Positions 41,104-52,429 of a stretch of 64,000 nt of DNA are shown in pieces. Under the pieces are notes generated by a model, which saw only the letters and a list, made by a program, of their open reading frames with translations, was not told where the DNA came from and made no database searches. The position numbers and the translations under genes were made by a program. The DNA comes from Hydrogenophaga sp. (GTDB lineage: Bacteria; Pseudomonadota; Gammaproteobacteria; Burkholderiales; Burkholderiaceae_C): the NCBI GenBank assembly GCA_011391495.1, contig JAABQK010000010.1:1-64000 (forward strand). The letters are read 5' to 3'. Positions within the stretch are counted from its first letter, which is position 1; each line of letters begins with the position of its first letter.

Positions 41104-41652
41104 CTAGCGCGCCGGCAGCGGGCACGGCCCGTGGCGCTTGCGGAAGTCCCTGGGCACTTCGGCGGCCGCATCACCAAACAGCCCTTTGTTCAGCGCACGC
41201 GCCTGTTGTTCCTGCTGGGCATACGGCCCCTGGCTGCGGCGCCAGCGGTACGACCAGGCATGCCCCTGCAGCACCAGCAACGCGCCCACGTCGTCGCCCG
41301 CGTGCGTCAGGTGCACCAGCGCGCGACCGTAGTCGTCGTGGCTGCGCTCGCTCACCGTCACCACCTGCTCCAGCACGCGCGCGGCCAGTGCATCGCGCGA
41401 AACGGTGCCGCCGGTCTGGCAGATCTCGGGCGCATCCAGGCCGTCGAGCCGCAGCTTGCGGTAGCGGCCGCCAGCGAGGGGCTTCACCCACAGCGTGTCG
41501 CCATCGAACACGCGCGTCACACGCGCTTCGTACACCCGCGGGCCGCTGGCTGCGGTTTGCGCCTGTGCGGACTGACCGTTCCCCAGCATGAGGAGGGGCA
41601 GCACGAGCGATGGCAGCGCCCTCGGGCCAAGATTCTGAAAACGAACGGGCAT
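41104..41652 (-). CDS. Secreted thermonuclease-family protein (SNase-like)
   Basis: A 182-aa precursor with a signal peptide (PSLVLPLLMLG, cleavage after SAQA) and a staphylococcal nuclease-like domain. VTRVFDGDTLWV carries the metal-binding Asp, LRLDGLDAPEICQ the first catalytic Arg region, and DDYGRALVHLTHAGDDVGALLV the later conserved block. Substrate specificity is not proven. The ATG at 41652 gives the best signal peptide. It lies 44 nt after the flavoprotein stop and may be the last gene of the long minus-strand run. Confidence 0.85.
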   Translation of the reverse strand: MPVRFQNLGPRALPSLVLPLLMLGNGQSAQAQTAASGPRVYEARVTRVFDGDTLWVKPLAGGRYRKLRLDGLDAPEICQTGGTVSRDALAARVLEQVVTVSERSHDDYGRALVHLTHAGDDVGALLVLQGHAWSYRWRRSQGPYAQQEQQARALNKGLFGDAAAEVPRDFRKRHGPCPLPAR

Positions 41653-41696
41653 GGTCTGGAGAATAGAGCACATCCACCCCGCCTCCGCGGCGGCGT

Positions 41697-42986
41697 TCAG
41701 GCGGTGCCGTACTTGGTCTCGAAACGAACGCCCATCTTCTGCAGCAGCGGGGTCGGCAACTCGCCACCGGCACACACGATCACCGCGTCGTTGCGGTGGC
41801 GCTGCACCTGCCCCTGCCATTCGATCTCGACGTCCCGGGCTTCGATGCCCTTGACCTTGGATTCCAGCATGACCCGCAAGCGACCCGCTGCCTGCTGTTG
41901 CTCCAGCAGCGTGCGATTTTTCTGTTTGACCCGCGAAAACGCCGCACTGCGGTACGACAGGATCACATCCGTGCCGGGCCGCTCCGACAGCGCAATCGCC
42001 GCCTCCAGCGCGCTGTCGCCGCCGCCCACCACCAGCACCGCCTGGCCGTCGTATTGCGCGGGATCGATGAGCCGGTACACCACCTTGGGGGTTTCTTCAC
42101 CGGGCACACCCAGCTTGCGCGGCGTGCCACGGCGGCCAATGGCCAGCAGCACGCTGCGCGCGGTGTAGCTGCCCTGACTGGTTTTCACCAGAAAGCCATT
42201 GCCCTGGGGTTCGATCGCTTCCATGCGCTCGCGAAACGAGATCGGCAGCCCGGTCTTGTCCACCACGCCCTGCCAGAAATCCAGCAACTTCTCTTTGTGC
42301 ACTTCACCAAAATTCATCTTGCCCACCAGGGCGAGCTGCACCGGCGCCGTCATGGCGACCTTCTGCCGGGGGTAGTGGTACACCGCGCCTCCGAGCGAGT
42401 CTTCCTGCTCGATGAGTTTGAAGCGCAGACGGTGCTGCATGGCGGCCAGGCCGGCCGACAGACCCGCAGGCCCGCAGCCCACGATCACCACGTCCAGATC
42501 ACCCTTGCCGTCGCTGCGCTTCTTGATGAAGTCCATCGCCTGGCGGCCCTGCTCGGCCGCCTTGCGGATCAGGCCCATGCCACCGAGTTCACCGGCCACG
42601 AAAATGCCGGGCACGTTCGTCTCGAAATTCGGCGTGACAAACGGGATGTCGATGCCGCGCTTTTCGGTACCGAACACCAGCGTGATGGCCTCCACCGGAC
42701 AGGCCGCCGCGCAGGCGCCGTGGCCGATGCACGAGGCTCCCGCAATGAGCACCGCCTTGCCCGACACGATGCCCAGTGCCTGTTCCGGGCAGGCATTGGC
42801 GCATCCGCCCGAACCGATGCAACGGGACAGGTCCACCACCGGGTGCAGCGACGGCGGTTCGTTGAGCCCGTGCTCCTCCGCCGCTTGAAGTTCGGCCCGG
42901 TACATGGCATTGCGCCGCGCACGGTGGCGCAGGTACAGCCAGAAGACCGGAAAGAGCCCGATCAGGTACAGGTATCGGTAATCCAC
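41697..42986 (-). CDS. Membrane-anchored ferredoxin-like flavoprotein oxidoreductase
   Basis: A 429-aa protein with three parts. First is one N-terminal membrane helix (about 4-20). Then come two ferredoxin-like motifs (CIGSGGCANACP and CIGHGACAAACP, about 55-110), each lacking the usual second Cys (Ser and His instead). Last is a thioredoxin-reductase-like FAD/NAD(P) module with VVIVGCGPAGLSAGLA and VLVVGGGDSALEAAIA. It could move electrons between NAD(P)H and a membrane or ferredoxin partner. It starts 48 nt after ccmI, so it probably belongs to the cytochrome operon. The partner is unknown. Confidence 0.8.
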   Translation of the reverse strand: MDYRYLYLIGLFPVFWLYLRHRARRNAMYRAELQAAEEHGLNEPPSLHPVVDLSRCIGSGGCANACPEQALGIVSGKAVLIAGASCIGHGACAAACPVEAITLVFGTEKRGIDIPFVTPNFETNVPGIFVAGELGGMGLIRKAAEQGRQAMDFIKKRSDGKGDLDVVIVGCGPAGLSAGLAAMQHRLRFKLIEQEDSLGGAVYHYPRQKVAMTAPVQLALVGKMNFGEVHKEKLLDFWQGVVDKTGLPISFRERMEAIEPQGNGFLVKTSQGSYTARSVLLAIGRRGTPRKLGVPGEETPKVVYRLIDPAQYDGQAVLVVGGGDSALEAAIALSERPGTDVILSYRSAAFSRVKQKNRTLLEQQQAAGRLRVMLESKVKGIEARDVEIEWQGQVQRHRNDAVIVCAGGELPTPLLQKMGVRFETKYGTA

Positions 42987-43034
42987 AACGCGTTCCTCAC
43001 TTCACTCGTCTGCGCCCACCCCCACAGCGCGCCA

Positions 43035-44255
43035 TCATTTCACCTGGTCGGCGATCTCGATTTTCAGACCCGTGGCACCCACGTCCACCGCGGCGGACTG
43101 CCCCGTGAGGTCGCCGGGGGCCGGCATGGCCTGGCCGCTCTTGCTGACACGCGCACTCACGATCACCTGCTTCACCCCCGACATGCGGGCGGCCGGCGAC
43201 ATGGACGAGCTGTCGTCCAGCGTGAACGCGATCGGCAGGTCCTTGACCTGGCGGCGCTGAAGGGCCAGGGGCATGCGCTGGCCCCCGTCGGCCGTGCGGG
43301 CGTAGATGAACACGGTGTCGTCCGGGCCCGCCAGTTTCGCCAGCGCGGGTGACAGGGACACCGTGCCACTGACCGCGCTGCCCGGCAAAGCCATCGCCGC
43401 GGGTGGCGCCGCGACGTCACCCGCCTTGGCGGGCATGCCGCCCAGCTGGCGCGCTTCGGCCAGGCCGCCCTGCACCTGCTGGACGAAGTTGCTGTCGGCC
43501 GGTGCGACCGCCACCAACTGCTCCCAGTACCTGATCGCACCGGCGTAGTCCTTCCGGTCAAACGCATGGGTGCCGGCCAGCGCCAGGGCCTTGGGGGTGT
43601 TGGGATCGATCTTGAGCGCGGCTTCGACCCACTGCATGGGCTCGCCCGCAAGTCGGCGACCGTTCTTCACGGCCAGCGAGTCGGCGTAATCCGCCAGCAG
43701 ATTCGGGTCGTCCTTGCGCAGCTTGACGGCTTTTTCGTAGGCGACCAGCGCATCGGGATGGCGACCGAGCACGCTGTACGAGCGCCCCAGCATGGCCCAG
43801 CCTTCCGCATCGTCCGGCGTGCCCTTCATGCGCTCGGCCAGTTGGTCGGCCATGTCGGCAATCTGTTCCTGCGAGGTGGCGTGCGGCGGCTTCTGCGCAC
43901 CGCCCTGACTGCCTGCGGGTGCACCGGCAGCAGCACCCGGACCGGGGCCCACACCCAGCTGATCCGGTGAACCCATCGACCAGTAGCCGGCAGCGGCCAC
44001 CAGCAGAACGCCAACGGCCAGCGAGGCGAGCAGACGCCGCGAGGGTTGGGGTGCAGCGGGCACAGGAGCTGGCGCCGCACGCGCCACGGACGGCGCCGCC
44101 GGGCTGTCGGCCGCACCGCTCAGCACCAGGTCCAGCACCCGGCGCTCCAGCGCGGCCTTGCCTTCTTCGTATTGCACCGCGGGCAGCACGCCCGCTTCGT
44201 GCAGTTCCTTGAGCTGAGCGAGCTGTCGGCGCAGCGTGGGAATGTCGTGTTCCAT
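43035..44255 (-). CDS. ccmI: Cytochrome c maturation protein CcmI
   Basis: A 406-aa TPR protein that holds apocytochrome c for heme attachment. The N-terminal part (LRRQLAQLKELHEAGVLPAVQYEEGKAALERRVL) matches CcmI, followed by a membrane helix (about 76-92), a Gly/Ala/Pro linker, TPR repeats (EGWAMLGRSYSVLGRHPDALVAYEKAVKL) and a C-terminal beta-rich domain. It appears to lack the usual first membrane helix at the extreme N-terminus. It lies 15 nt after ccmH, last of the ccm genes. Confidence 0.9.
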   Translation of the reverse strand: MEHDIPTLRRQLAQLKELHEAGVLPAVQYEEGKAALERRVLDLVLSGAADSPAAPSVARAAPAPVPAAPQPSRRLLASLAVGVLLVAAAGYWSMGSPDQLGVGPGPGAAAGAPAGSQGGAQKPPHATSQEQIADMADQLAERMKGTPDDAEGWAMLGRSYSVLGRHPDALVAYEKAVKLRKDDPNLLADYADSLAVKNGRRLAGEPMQWVEAALKIDPNTPKALALAGTHAFDRKDYAGAIRYWEQLVAVAPADSNFVQQVQGGLAEARQLGGMPAKAGDVAAPPAAMALPGSAVSGTVSLSPALAKLAGPDDTVFIYARTADGGQRMPLALQRRQVKDLPIAFTLDDSSSMSPAARMSGVKQVIVSARVSKSGQAMPAPGDLTGQSAAVDVGATGLKIEIADQVK

Positions 44256-44270
44256 GGAGGATGTGTCTGG

Positions 44271-44738
44271 TTAGGGAGTCCGTGAGGGAGGGGGCGTGCC
44301 GTCGCCGGTGCCGGCTTCTTCGGGCTCGGGCTCGAAGAGGGCCGGGTCCATGCGGCTGCGCCGGCGCAACACCAGGAAAAGGATGATCAAGCCACCGACC
44401 AGCAGCACGCCCGGACCGAACCAGAGCAGCGCCGTGCTGCCTTTGAGTGGCGGGCGGTACAACACGAAATCGCCGTAACGCGCGGTCATGTAGTCGATGA
44501 TCTGCTGGTCCGAATCGCCCCGGCGCAGCATCTCACGCACCTGGTTGCGCAGATCGACAGCAAGCCCGGCGTTGGAGCTGGCAATGGTCTGGTTCTGGCA
44601 CACCAGACAGCGCAGTTCATCGGCAATCTTGACCATGCGGGCTTCCAGCACCGGGTCTTCCGCGGCGGACGCCGCCTCTTTGGCCTGCAAGCAGCCAACG
44701 CCCAGCGCAAGCACCATTGCGAGCATCCATTTAGCCAT
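44271..44738 (-). CDS. ccmH: Cytochrome c maturation protein CcmH
   Basis: A 155-aa protein with a signal peptide, the redox motif LRCLVCQNQTIASSNA (LRCxxCQ) and a C-terminal membrane helix (about 105-125). It reduces apocytochrome CxxCH thiols before heme ligation, facing the periplasm. The start overlaps the ccmG stop by 8 nt. Confidence 0.95.
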   Translation of the reverse strand: MAKWMLAMVLALGVGCLQAKEAASAAEDPVLEARMVKIADELRCLVCQNQTIASSNAGLAVDLRNQVREMLRRGDSDQQIIDYMTARYGDFVLYRPPLKGSTALLWFGPGVLLVGGLIILFLVLRRRSRMDPALFEPEPEEAGTGDGTPPPSRTP

Positions 44739-45261
44739 TGAGCTTCCTCACGAGCGGTTCGATCTGGTCACGGATGACCTCGGGGGTGACCGGGCCGATC
44801 TGCTTGAAACGGATCACGCCCTGCTTGTCGATGACAAAGGTTTCCGGCACGCCATACACACCGAAGTCGATGCCCACGCGGCCGTCCTCGTCGAACAGGG
44901 AGGTGTCGTACGGATTGCCGTAGCGCGACAGCCACTTCAACCCGGCGAGTCGATCGTCCTTGTAGTTGAGCCCGTAGATGGGAACCAGCTTCTTGGTGGA
45001 GAACTCCACCAGCAAAGGGTGCTCCGCCTGGCAGGCCACGCACCACGAGGCCCAGACGTTGAGGACCCACACCTTGCCCAGCAGGTCGTCGCGTTTGATG
45101 AGCTTGTTGGCGTCGTCCAATTGCGTGAGCTGGAACGCGGGTGCGGGCTTGCCGATCAGCGGCGACGGCACTTCCTTGGGGTCGAGCTTGAGACCCGCCG
45201 CCAGAAAGGCCACCAGACCCAGGAATAGGCCCAGCGGCAGCAGGAATTTCAGGTACTTCAT
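44731..45261 (-). CDS. ccmG: Thiol:disulfide interchange protein CcmG/DsbE
   Basis: A 176-aa membrane-anchored thioredoxin-like protein with an N-terminal helix (about 4-22) and active site WCVAC in WVLNVWASWCVACQAEHP. It keeps CcmH and apocytochrome Cys reduced. GVPETFVIDKQGVIRFKQIGPV with its cis-Pro is typical. It overlaps ccmF by 4 nt (ATGA) and ccmH by 8 nt. Confidence 0.95.
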   Translation of the reverse strand: MKYLKFLLPLGLFLGLVAFLAAGLKLDPKEVPSPLIGKPAPAFQLTQLDDANKLIKRDDLLGKVWVLNVWASWCVACQAEHPLLVEFSTKKLVPIYGLNYKDDRLAGLKWLSRYGNPYDTSLFDEDGRVGIDFGVYGVPETFVIDKQGVIRFKQIGPVTPEVIRDQIEPLVRKLNG

Positions 45262-47246
45262 GCCGCGGCCCCCACGGTGCCACCAGCCACCTCGGCAGCG
45301 TCACGCCGCACCTTGCCGCGGTAGCGGCGATCGGTGGCGGCGAGCAGACCACCGAGTGCCATCACCAGACAGCCGCCCCAGATCCAGTCGATGAAGGGCT
45401 TGACGTACACGCGCACGATCCAGGCGCCACCTTCGACCTGTTCACCGAGCGACACGTACAGATCGCGCGTCAGGCCCGGCGAGATCGCGGCTTCGGTCAT
45501 CGGGTTCTGCTGCACGCGGTACACCCGCTTCTCGGGCTTCATCTCGGTCACGCGCTGGCCGTTGCGCGTCACTTCCACCAGCCCGCGCATGGCGGTGTAG
45601 TTGGGGCCTGGCACCTCGATGGCGCCGCGGAAGGTGAAGGTGAAACCGCTCACCGTGGTGCTGTCGCCGATGTCCATCTTCACATCGCGCTCGACTTCGT
45701 ACGCCTTGACCATGGTGACGCCGAAGCAGAAAGCGGCCACGCCGATGTGGGCCACAAACATGCCGACCATGGCGCGCGGCAGCTGGCGCGTGCGGCGCAG
45801 CACCCCGGCCACACCTTGCCCGCTCTGGTAGACCTTGTCCCACCAGTCGGTGACCACCGATGCCAACACCCAGAAGGCCATGACAAAGCCCACCGTGGAC
45901 ACCAGGGAAACCTTGCCTGCGATCCAGCCCGTGGCCAGCGCAGCGACGAGGGTCACCACCGCGGCCCAGCGCAGCCGGCGCGCCACATCGGGCAGTTCGG
46001 CCTGTTTCCAGCGGGTGATGGGACCGACGCCCATGAGGAACAGCGTGGGCGCCATCAGCGGCATGAACACCGAATCGAAGTACGGCGGTCCAACCGAAAT
46101 CTTGCCCAGACCCAGCGCGTCCAGCAGCAGCGGGTACAGCGTGCCGAGCAGCACGGCCGCAGCGGCCACCACCAGCATGACGTTGTTGCCCAGCAGCGCG
46201 GTTTCACGCGAGACCAGGCCGAAGCGGGCACCCAGGCCCACCTTGGGCGCGCGCCAGGCGTAGAGCGTGAGCGAAGCGCCCACCGCAATGGCCAGGAACG
46301 CCAGGATGAACAGACCCCGCGTGGGGTCGGTGGCGAAGGCGTGCACCGATGACAGCACACCCGAGCGCACGAGGAAGGTGCCCAGCAGCGACAGGGAGAA
46401 CGCCACGATGGCGAGCAGAACCGTCCACGACTTGAAGCTGCCCCGCTTCTCGGTGACCGCCAGCGAATGGATCAGCGCGGTACCGATCAGCCAGGGCATG
46501 AACGACGCGTTTTCCACCGGGTCCCAGAACCACCAGCCGCCCCAGCCCAGTTCGTAATAGGCCCACCAGCTGCCCAGCGCGATGCCGATGGTGAGGAACA
46601 TCCAGGCCACGGTGGTCCAGGGCCGCGTCCAGCGCGCCCAGGTCGAGTCCAGGTTGCCGCCGATCAGCGCCGAGATCGCGAACGCAAACGCCACCGAGAA
46701 GCCCACATAGCCCATGTAGAGCAGCGGCGGGTGGAACACCATGCCTGGATCCTGCAACAGCGGGTTCAGGTCGCGGCCGTCGTCCGGCACCGGGAAAAGC
46801 CGCTCAAACGGGTTGGAGGTGAGCAGCAGAAACAGCAGAAAGCCCACCGCAATCAAGCCCATGACGGACAGGGTGCGCGCCATCACCGGTGGCGGCAGGT
46901 GGGCGCTGAACCGCGCCACGGCCACCATCCAGACGCAGAGCATGAACACCCACAGCAGCAAGGAACCTTCGTGGCTGCCCCAGCTCGCGGCGATACGGTA
47001 GGGCAGCGGCAACGCCGAATTCGAGTTGGACGCGACGTTCAGCACCGAAAAGTCGTGGCGGACAAACGAACTCACCAGGCACAGATACGCCAGCACCACG
47101 AGCACGAACAGCACCACCGCAGAGGGCCGGGCCAACGCCATCCATTCGGCGTTGTTGCGCTGGGCGCCCGCCAACGGCAGCGTCCCAAGGATCAGCGCCA
47201 CACCCAGTGCGAGCCAGAGCAGGAAATGACCGATTTCAGGAATCAT
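45258..47246 (-). CDS. ccmF: Heme lyase subunit CcmF
   Basis: A 662-aa polytopic membrane protein, the core of the heme-apocytochrome ligation complex. The WWD-type periplasmic domain is visible ([20 protein letters not shown]), as are HEGSLLLWV and [12 protein letters not shown], which contain conserved His residues. The length is standard. The start overlaps the ccmE stop by 4 nt. Confidence 0.96.
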   Translation of the reverse strand: MIPEIGHFLLWLALGVALILGTLPLAGAQRNNAEWMALARPSAVVLFVLVVLAYLCLVSSFVRHDFSVLNVASNSNSALPLPYRIAASWGSHEGSLLLWVFMLCVWMVAVARFSAHLPPPVMARTLSVMGLIAVGFLLFLLLTSNPFERLFPVPDDGRDLNPLLQDPGMVFHPPLLYMGYVGFSVAFAFAISALIGGNLDSTWARWTRPWTTVAWMFLTIGIALGSWWAYYELGWGGWWFWDPVENASFMPWLIGTALIHSLAVTEKRGSFKSWTVLLAIVAFSLSLLGTFLVRSGVLSSVHAFATDPTRGLFILAFLAIAVGASLTLYAWRAPKVGLGARFGLVSRETALLGNNVMLVVAAAAVLLGTLYPLLLDALGLGKISVGPPYFDSVFMPLMAPTLFLMGVGPITRWKQAELPDVARRLRWAAVVTLVAALATGWIAGKVSLVSTVGFVMAFWVLASVVTDWWDKVYQSGQGVAGVLRRTRQLPRAMVGMFVAHIGVAAFCFGVTMVKAYEVERDVKMDIGDSTTVSGFTFTFRGAIEVPGPNYTAMRGLVEVTRNGQRVTEMKPEKRVYRVQQNPMTEAAISPGLTRDLYVSLGEQVEGGAWIVRVYVKPFIDWIWGGCLVMALGGLLAATDRRYRGKVRRDAAEVAGGTVGAAA

Positions 47247-47704
47247 CTCTTTTGCTCCATGACCAGGGTCTCAGCCATCTGGCCCTTGTTTTCCCCGGCG
47301 CGCTTGAGCGCCTCGGCCGCCTCAGGAGGCATGTAGTTTTCGTCGTGTTTGGCCAGCACTTCCTTGGCCTCGAACACGCCGTCTTTCAGCTGGCCCTGGG
47401 CCACCACGCCTTTGCCTTCCTTGAACAGGTCGGGCAGGATGCCTTCGAACTGCACGGGAATGGTCTTGACGGTGTCGGTGACCATGAAGCTCACCCTGAC
47501 GCCATCGCGCTTGACGGTGCCCGCCTCGACGAGGCCACCGAGGCGGAAGGTGCGCCCGGCAGGTGCTTCCTTCGCCGCCACCTGGGTGGGCGAATAGAAA
47601 AACACCAGGTTGCTGTTGAAGGCGTTGAGCACAAGCGCCGTGGCTGCGCCCAGCACCACCAGCGCCCCGGCGGCGATGGCCAGCCGTTTGTGACGTGTTT
47701 TCAA
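47243..47704 (-). CDS. ccmE: Heme chaperone CcmE
   Basis: A 153-aa membrane-anchored heme carrier. The covalent heme-binding His lies in [14 protein letters not shown], and the OB-fold segments [14 protein letters not shown] and [23 protein letters not shown] are clear. The N-terminal helix is about 9-28. The start codon is TTG: AGGAG sits 6 nt upstream overlapping the ccmD stop, and no ATG fits. This start choice matches the family N-terminus (MKTRHKRL). Confidence 0.94.
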   Translation of the reverse strand: MKTRHKRLAIAAGALVVLGAATALVLNAFNSNLVFFYSPTQVAAKEAPAGRTFRLGGLVEAGTVKRDGVRVSFMVTDTVKTIPVQFEGILPDLFKEGKGVVAQGQLKDGVFEAKEVLAKHDENYMPPEAAEALKRAGENKGQMAETLVMEQKR

Positions 47705-47707
47705 TTC

Positions 47708-47875
47708 TTACTCCTGTTGATCCGAGGGGTCAAGGTCGCGCAGCGCGCGGCGGTGGCGGTGGGCGGCCAGCAGGGGCTCCAGCACCATGGCCAGCGCCGC
47801 CACGGCATAGGAGCCCCACACGTACAAGCCGTAGCCACCCATGGCCAAAAAATCGCTGGCACCGTTCCAGTTCAT
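47708..47875 (-). CDS. ccmD: Heme exporter protein CcmD
   Basis: A 55-aa single-helix membrane protein read directly from the minus strand between ccmC and ccmE. It begins MNWNGASDFLAMGGYGLYVW, has a helix about 13-35 and then a basic AHRHRRALRDLD tail, the typical CcmD pattern. It overlaps ccmC by 4 nt (ATGA) and its stop overlaps the ccmE ribosome binding site. CcmD helps release holo-CcmE from CcmABC. Confidence 0.9.
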   Translation of the reverse strand: MNWNGASDFLAMGGYGLYVWGSYAVAALAMVLEPLLAAHRHRRALRDLDPSDQQE

Positions 47876-48618
47876 GTCCGGTCTCCTGTGTGGTGCCGCT
47901 GCAGGGCGATCACCCAGTCGGCGTCGCTCTCACGCTCCAGCACGATGGCGCGCGTGCGCATGAAAACCACCGCAAACGCATAGGCCCAGCACGCCAGCGT
48001 CATGACCAGCATGGCGGTGAGCATGGTGCTGGCCATCTTGGGCGCGGCCGTCATGCTGATGGTGGCGCCCTGGTGAAGCGTGTTCCACCACTTCACCGAG
48101 AAATAGATGATCGGAATGTTGATCGCGCCGATCAGGGCCAGCAGCGCGCCGGCGTTGTCAGCGCGTTTCTGTTCGTCGATGGACTCGACCAGTGCGATGT
48201 AGCCCAGGTACAGAAACAGCAGGATCAGTTCCGAGGTGAGGCGCGCGTCCCACACCCACCACGCGCCCCAGGTCGGCTTGCCCCAGAAGGCGCCGGTCCA
48301 CAGCGCGACAAAGGTGAACATGGCGCCGGTGGGCGCAATGGCCCGCGCCACCATGGAGGCGAGGCGCGCCTTGAAGGCCCAGCCCACCACCGCCCAGCCG
48401 GCCATCACGAGGTAGAGCACCATGGACATCCAGGCCGCGGGCACGTGGATGAAGATGATGCGGTAGGCGTCACCTTGTGTCGCATCGGTCGGCGCCACAA
48501 AAAAGCCGATGTAGAGGCCAGCCAGCGTCAGGCCGATCGTCGCCACCCACAGCCACGGGATCAGCCTGCCGGCCAGGGCGTAAAAGCGCGACGGCGCCGC
48601 AAAGGTAAAAAATCGCAT
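47872..48618 (-). CDS. ccmC: Heme exporter protein CcmC
   Basis: A 248-aa membrane protein with six helices that loads heme onto CcmE. The WWD motif WGAWWVWDARLTSELILLFLY and the heme-ligand His residues in IIFIHVPAAWMS and WWNTLHQGATI are intact. It starts 17 nt after ccmB and overlaps ccmD. Confidence 0.96.
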   Translation of the reverse strand: MRFFTFAAPSRFYALAGRLIPWLWVATIGLTLAGLYIGFFVAPTDATQGDAYRIIFIHVPAAWMSMVLYLVMAGWAVVGWAFKARLASMVARAIAPTGAMFTFVALWTGAFWGKPTWGAWWVWDARLTSELILLFLYLGYIALVESIDEQKRADNAGALLALIGAINIPIIYFSVKWWNTLHQGATISMTAAPKMASTMLTAMLVMTLACWAYAFAVVFMRTRAIVLERESDADWVIALQRHHTGDRT

Positions 48619-48635
48619 GTATCAAAAACCGATGT

Positions 48636-49303
48636 TCAACTGACGGAAATCCGCAAGGCCGCCGCCGTTGCCAGCGGCGCCCCGAGCCCGGACACCAGCA
48701 ACAGGGCCGCCAGCACCGACAGGTGCCCGTTCGGTGACAGTCCCGCATCCACCGCCGACACGGCGCCGGCACCGAAAATCAGCACCGGGATGCACAGCGG
48801 CAGCACCAGCAGCAGGATCAGCACACCGCCGCTGCGCAGGCCCAGGGTCAGTGCCGCGCCCACGCTGCCCAGCAGGCTCAGCACCGGTGTGCCGAGCAGC
48901 AGGGTGAGCACCATCACGCCCATGGAGCGGGGCTCCATGCCGAAAAAAAGACCGATCAATGGCGAGACCACGATCAGCGGTACACCGGTCAGCACCCAGT
49001 GCGCCAGCGCCTTGCCCGCCGCGATCAGCACGGTCGACTGGCTCGACAGCAGCATCTGTTCCAGCGATCCATCGGCGTGATCACCCACGTACAAGGTATT
49101 CAGCGACAACATGGCGGCCAACAGGGCACAGACCCACACCACGCCCGAAGCCATTTGCCGCAGCATCTGCAACTCTGGCCCCACGCCGAGTGGAAACAGG
49201 GCCGCGGCCACCACAAAAAACACCACGGGCAGCACCGCCTCGACCCGCCGCCGCCCGGCCAGGCGCAGGTCGCGCAGGGCCACGATCATCATCACACCGC
49301 CGG

Positions 49304-49307
<4 letters not shown>
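48636..49307 (-). CDS. ccmB: Heme exporter permease CcmB
   Basis: A 223-aa membrane protein with six hydrophobic helices, partner of the CcmA ATPase. FPLGVGPELQMLRQMASGVVWVCALLA and LYVGDHADGSLEQMLLS are characteristic. The first ATG overlaps the ccmA stop by 4 nt; two Met residues at positions 6-7 are alternative starts. Confidence 0.94.
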
Positions 49308-49990
<683 letters not shown>

Positions 49991-52429
49991 TGAGTGCCGG
50001 CCCTGTCCGCCTGGATTTTTCGTAGGACAGCTCGGACTCCGCGGTGGCTTGTTTTTTGAATTTGTAGGCGACGCGGATGCCCGGCGTCCAGCGCTCGGTC
50101 TTGATCCCGGTATTGTCACTCTGGCGGTAGTACCGCAGCGAAGGCTCCAGTCGCCAACCGTCGCCCACCGCCGTCATGTTGTTGTAGGAGAGCAGGACAC
50201 CGTGGTAGGTCGGCCCCTTGAGCAGGCTGGTGAGAATGACATGGGTATCGCTCTCGGAAAACAGGTTGCTGCCGATCAGCTGACCACCCAGCCCCCACAG
50301 GTTGCCGGTGCTGGGCTGTCCGTCGGGCAGGATCACGGGCACGGGCGGGACTTCGCCCACGTTGGTCAGGCGGATGTCGCCACCAATCTGCCATTTGGTG
50401 TTCAGCGGCGTGGTCACGCCGAGCAGAAACTGGGTCTGGTACGCGGTCACGGCCTTCACCTGATCCCGCAACTGGTCCACCGTGGACGTGGCCAGCAGGT
50501 CCTGCAAGCGCTGAGCGGGCGTGAGCAACGCGGGGTCCTGGAAGAACAGGATGTTGCCCAGCGACAGCAGCGGCGTGGCGCGCCGGTCGTAGAGGAAGTT
50601 GAAGATGGTCGTGTCGGGCAGCTGCCAGGTGCCCTGCACCGAAACGATGTTCATGCCCTTGATGACGGTGTCGTAGTCGAACTGCGACGAAACCGACACA
50701 CCGCCCTTGAAGTAACGCAGTTCGGTGCCCACCGCACGCCGGTCGACTTCTCCGTCAATGGTCTGCTGGTTGAGGTACAGGCTGCCGCTGATTTCGGGGG
50801 TCAGGGCTTCTGCGTCCACCCACAGGCTGTACAGACGGCGTTTGGTTTCCAGCAGGTCGTCGGTCGGCACGCCCGCCGCTGCGTTCACGCGCCACTTGGG
50901 CCTGAAGGTGTAGCCAGCCTGGGCACCATCGAACCGGTACAGAATGCCGCCGCCAATCGGGGACTGGCGGCCGATCCGGAAGTTGGTCCCGTTCTTGAGC
51001 GACTTGCGGTCGTAGTAGAGGGCAGAGAGGCGGCTCTTGCTCTTGTCCTTGTCTTCCAGGTTGGCGGTGTAGGAATCCCGAAACACAAACCGCGAATCCG
51101 ATTCCGCATCGCGCCGGCGCCAGTTCAGGTCCACGCTGGTCTGGATCTGGCCCAGGTCGGTGTCCGATATCGTGTTCTGGCCGACGAGTTCAGGCAGGCC
51201 GCTGAGCGGGGATTCCTGGAATTCGTCATTGCGCTCCTTGGATTTACCGCCGAAATAAAACATCGAAACGGAGCCGCTCCAGTTCGACGGTGGCGCGGCC
51301 GGTGCAGCCGCCACGGCTTCCACTTTGGCGGGCAGGCTGGCCAGGAGCTGCCGGACACGGTCGCTGTCCGGGCCCACGGGGTACAGGTTCAGGAAAGCAT
51401 CGAATTCGGCGCGCGCCCGTTCGTTGTCACCCATCTTGAGGCGTGCCGAGCCGATCATTTCCTGCGCCTGGCGCGAGGAGGTGTTCGGCGGCAGGTTCAG
51501 CAGTTGCCCCAGGGCATCCACGGCGACGGTGAACTCACCCTGGTCATAGGCGGCCTTCGCGGTGCCCATCAGGGCCGTGGCTTTGGCCTCGACCTCGGCC
51601 GGTGCATTGCCCGTGGCGGTTTCCGTGGCAGGGGGCGCCTGCAGAGCAACGATGGAGGCTTGCGGAAAACGCAGCAACAACAGGCTGAGCGCGCTGTCGG
51701 CCTCGGCACGTGTGCCGAAGTAGCCCATGTTGATGTCGTACAGCGTCTTGCCATCCACCGTGCGCCGCCCGGTGAAGGTCTGGTATTCCTGCAGCTTGGC
51801 GGGCACCGACCCTTGCAGGTGATGACCGGGATCCGGCGACGACTGCAGGGTGATCATGAAATTCTGCTGGGGAGCCAGCTTCGCAGCCGGTGTTTCCGGC
51901 ACCGGGGCCAGCCGAACCGAATCGCCCAGGCCGGCCAGCACCACTTCGATGCTGCGATTGCCCTTGCCCGCGCGAATGCGAAACGGCACGGCCTTGGACA
52001 GGCGGACGATCAGCTTGCGACCGAGGTTGCTGCGCCCCACCGATTCATCGGTGATGGTGATCTCCGGAATGGAACCGGAGGCGGGAATCCGCCGCTGGGC
52101 ACCGATCGGGTTGAACGCATCGCGGGTGGGCAACACGTTGTAGAACGCCTGTCCCACATCACGCCCGCGTGAGGTGGTCACCTTCTGCAGCTGGACAGCG
52201 GTCACGAAGCGGATGTTGGCCACGGCATTCGGTCCTTCCTGCCGGACTTCAACATCTTCGATGAACTGCGCCATCGCCACGGGGCAGATGGTGGAGATGG
52301 CGACGGGTGCGATCAGGTGGCGCAGGGAAGCTCTCATGGTGTGGCAAGCGTTGCGTGAGGTTGGAAGTGCTTTGTTGCGCAGCGATGCCGCCCAGAAAGC
52401 CATTGGATGCGCTGGAGCCGGAGCAGGCA

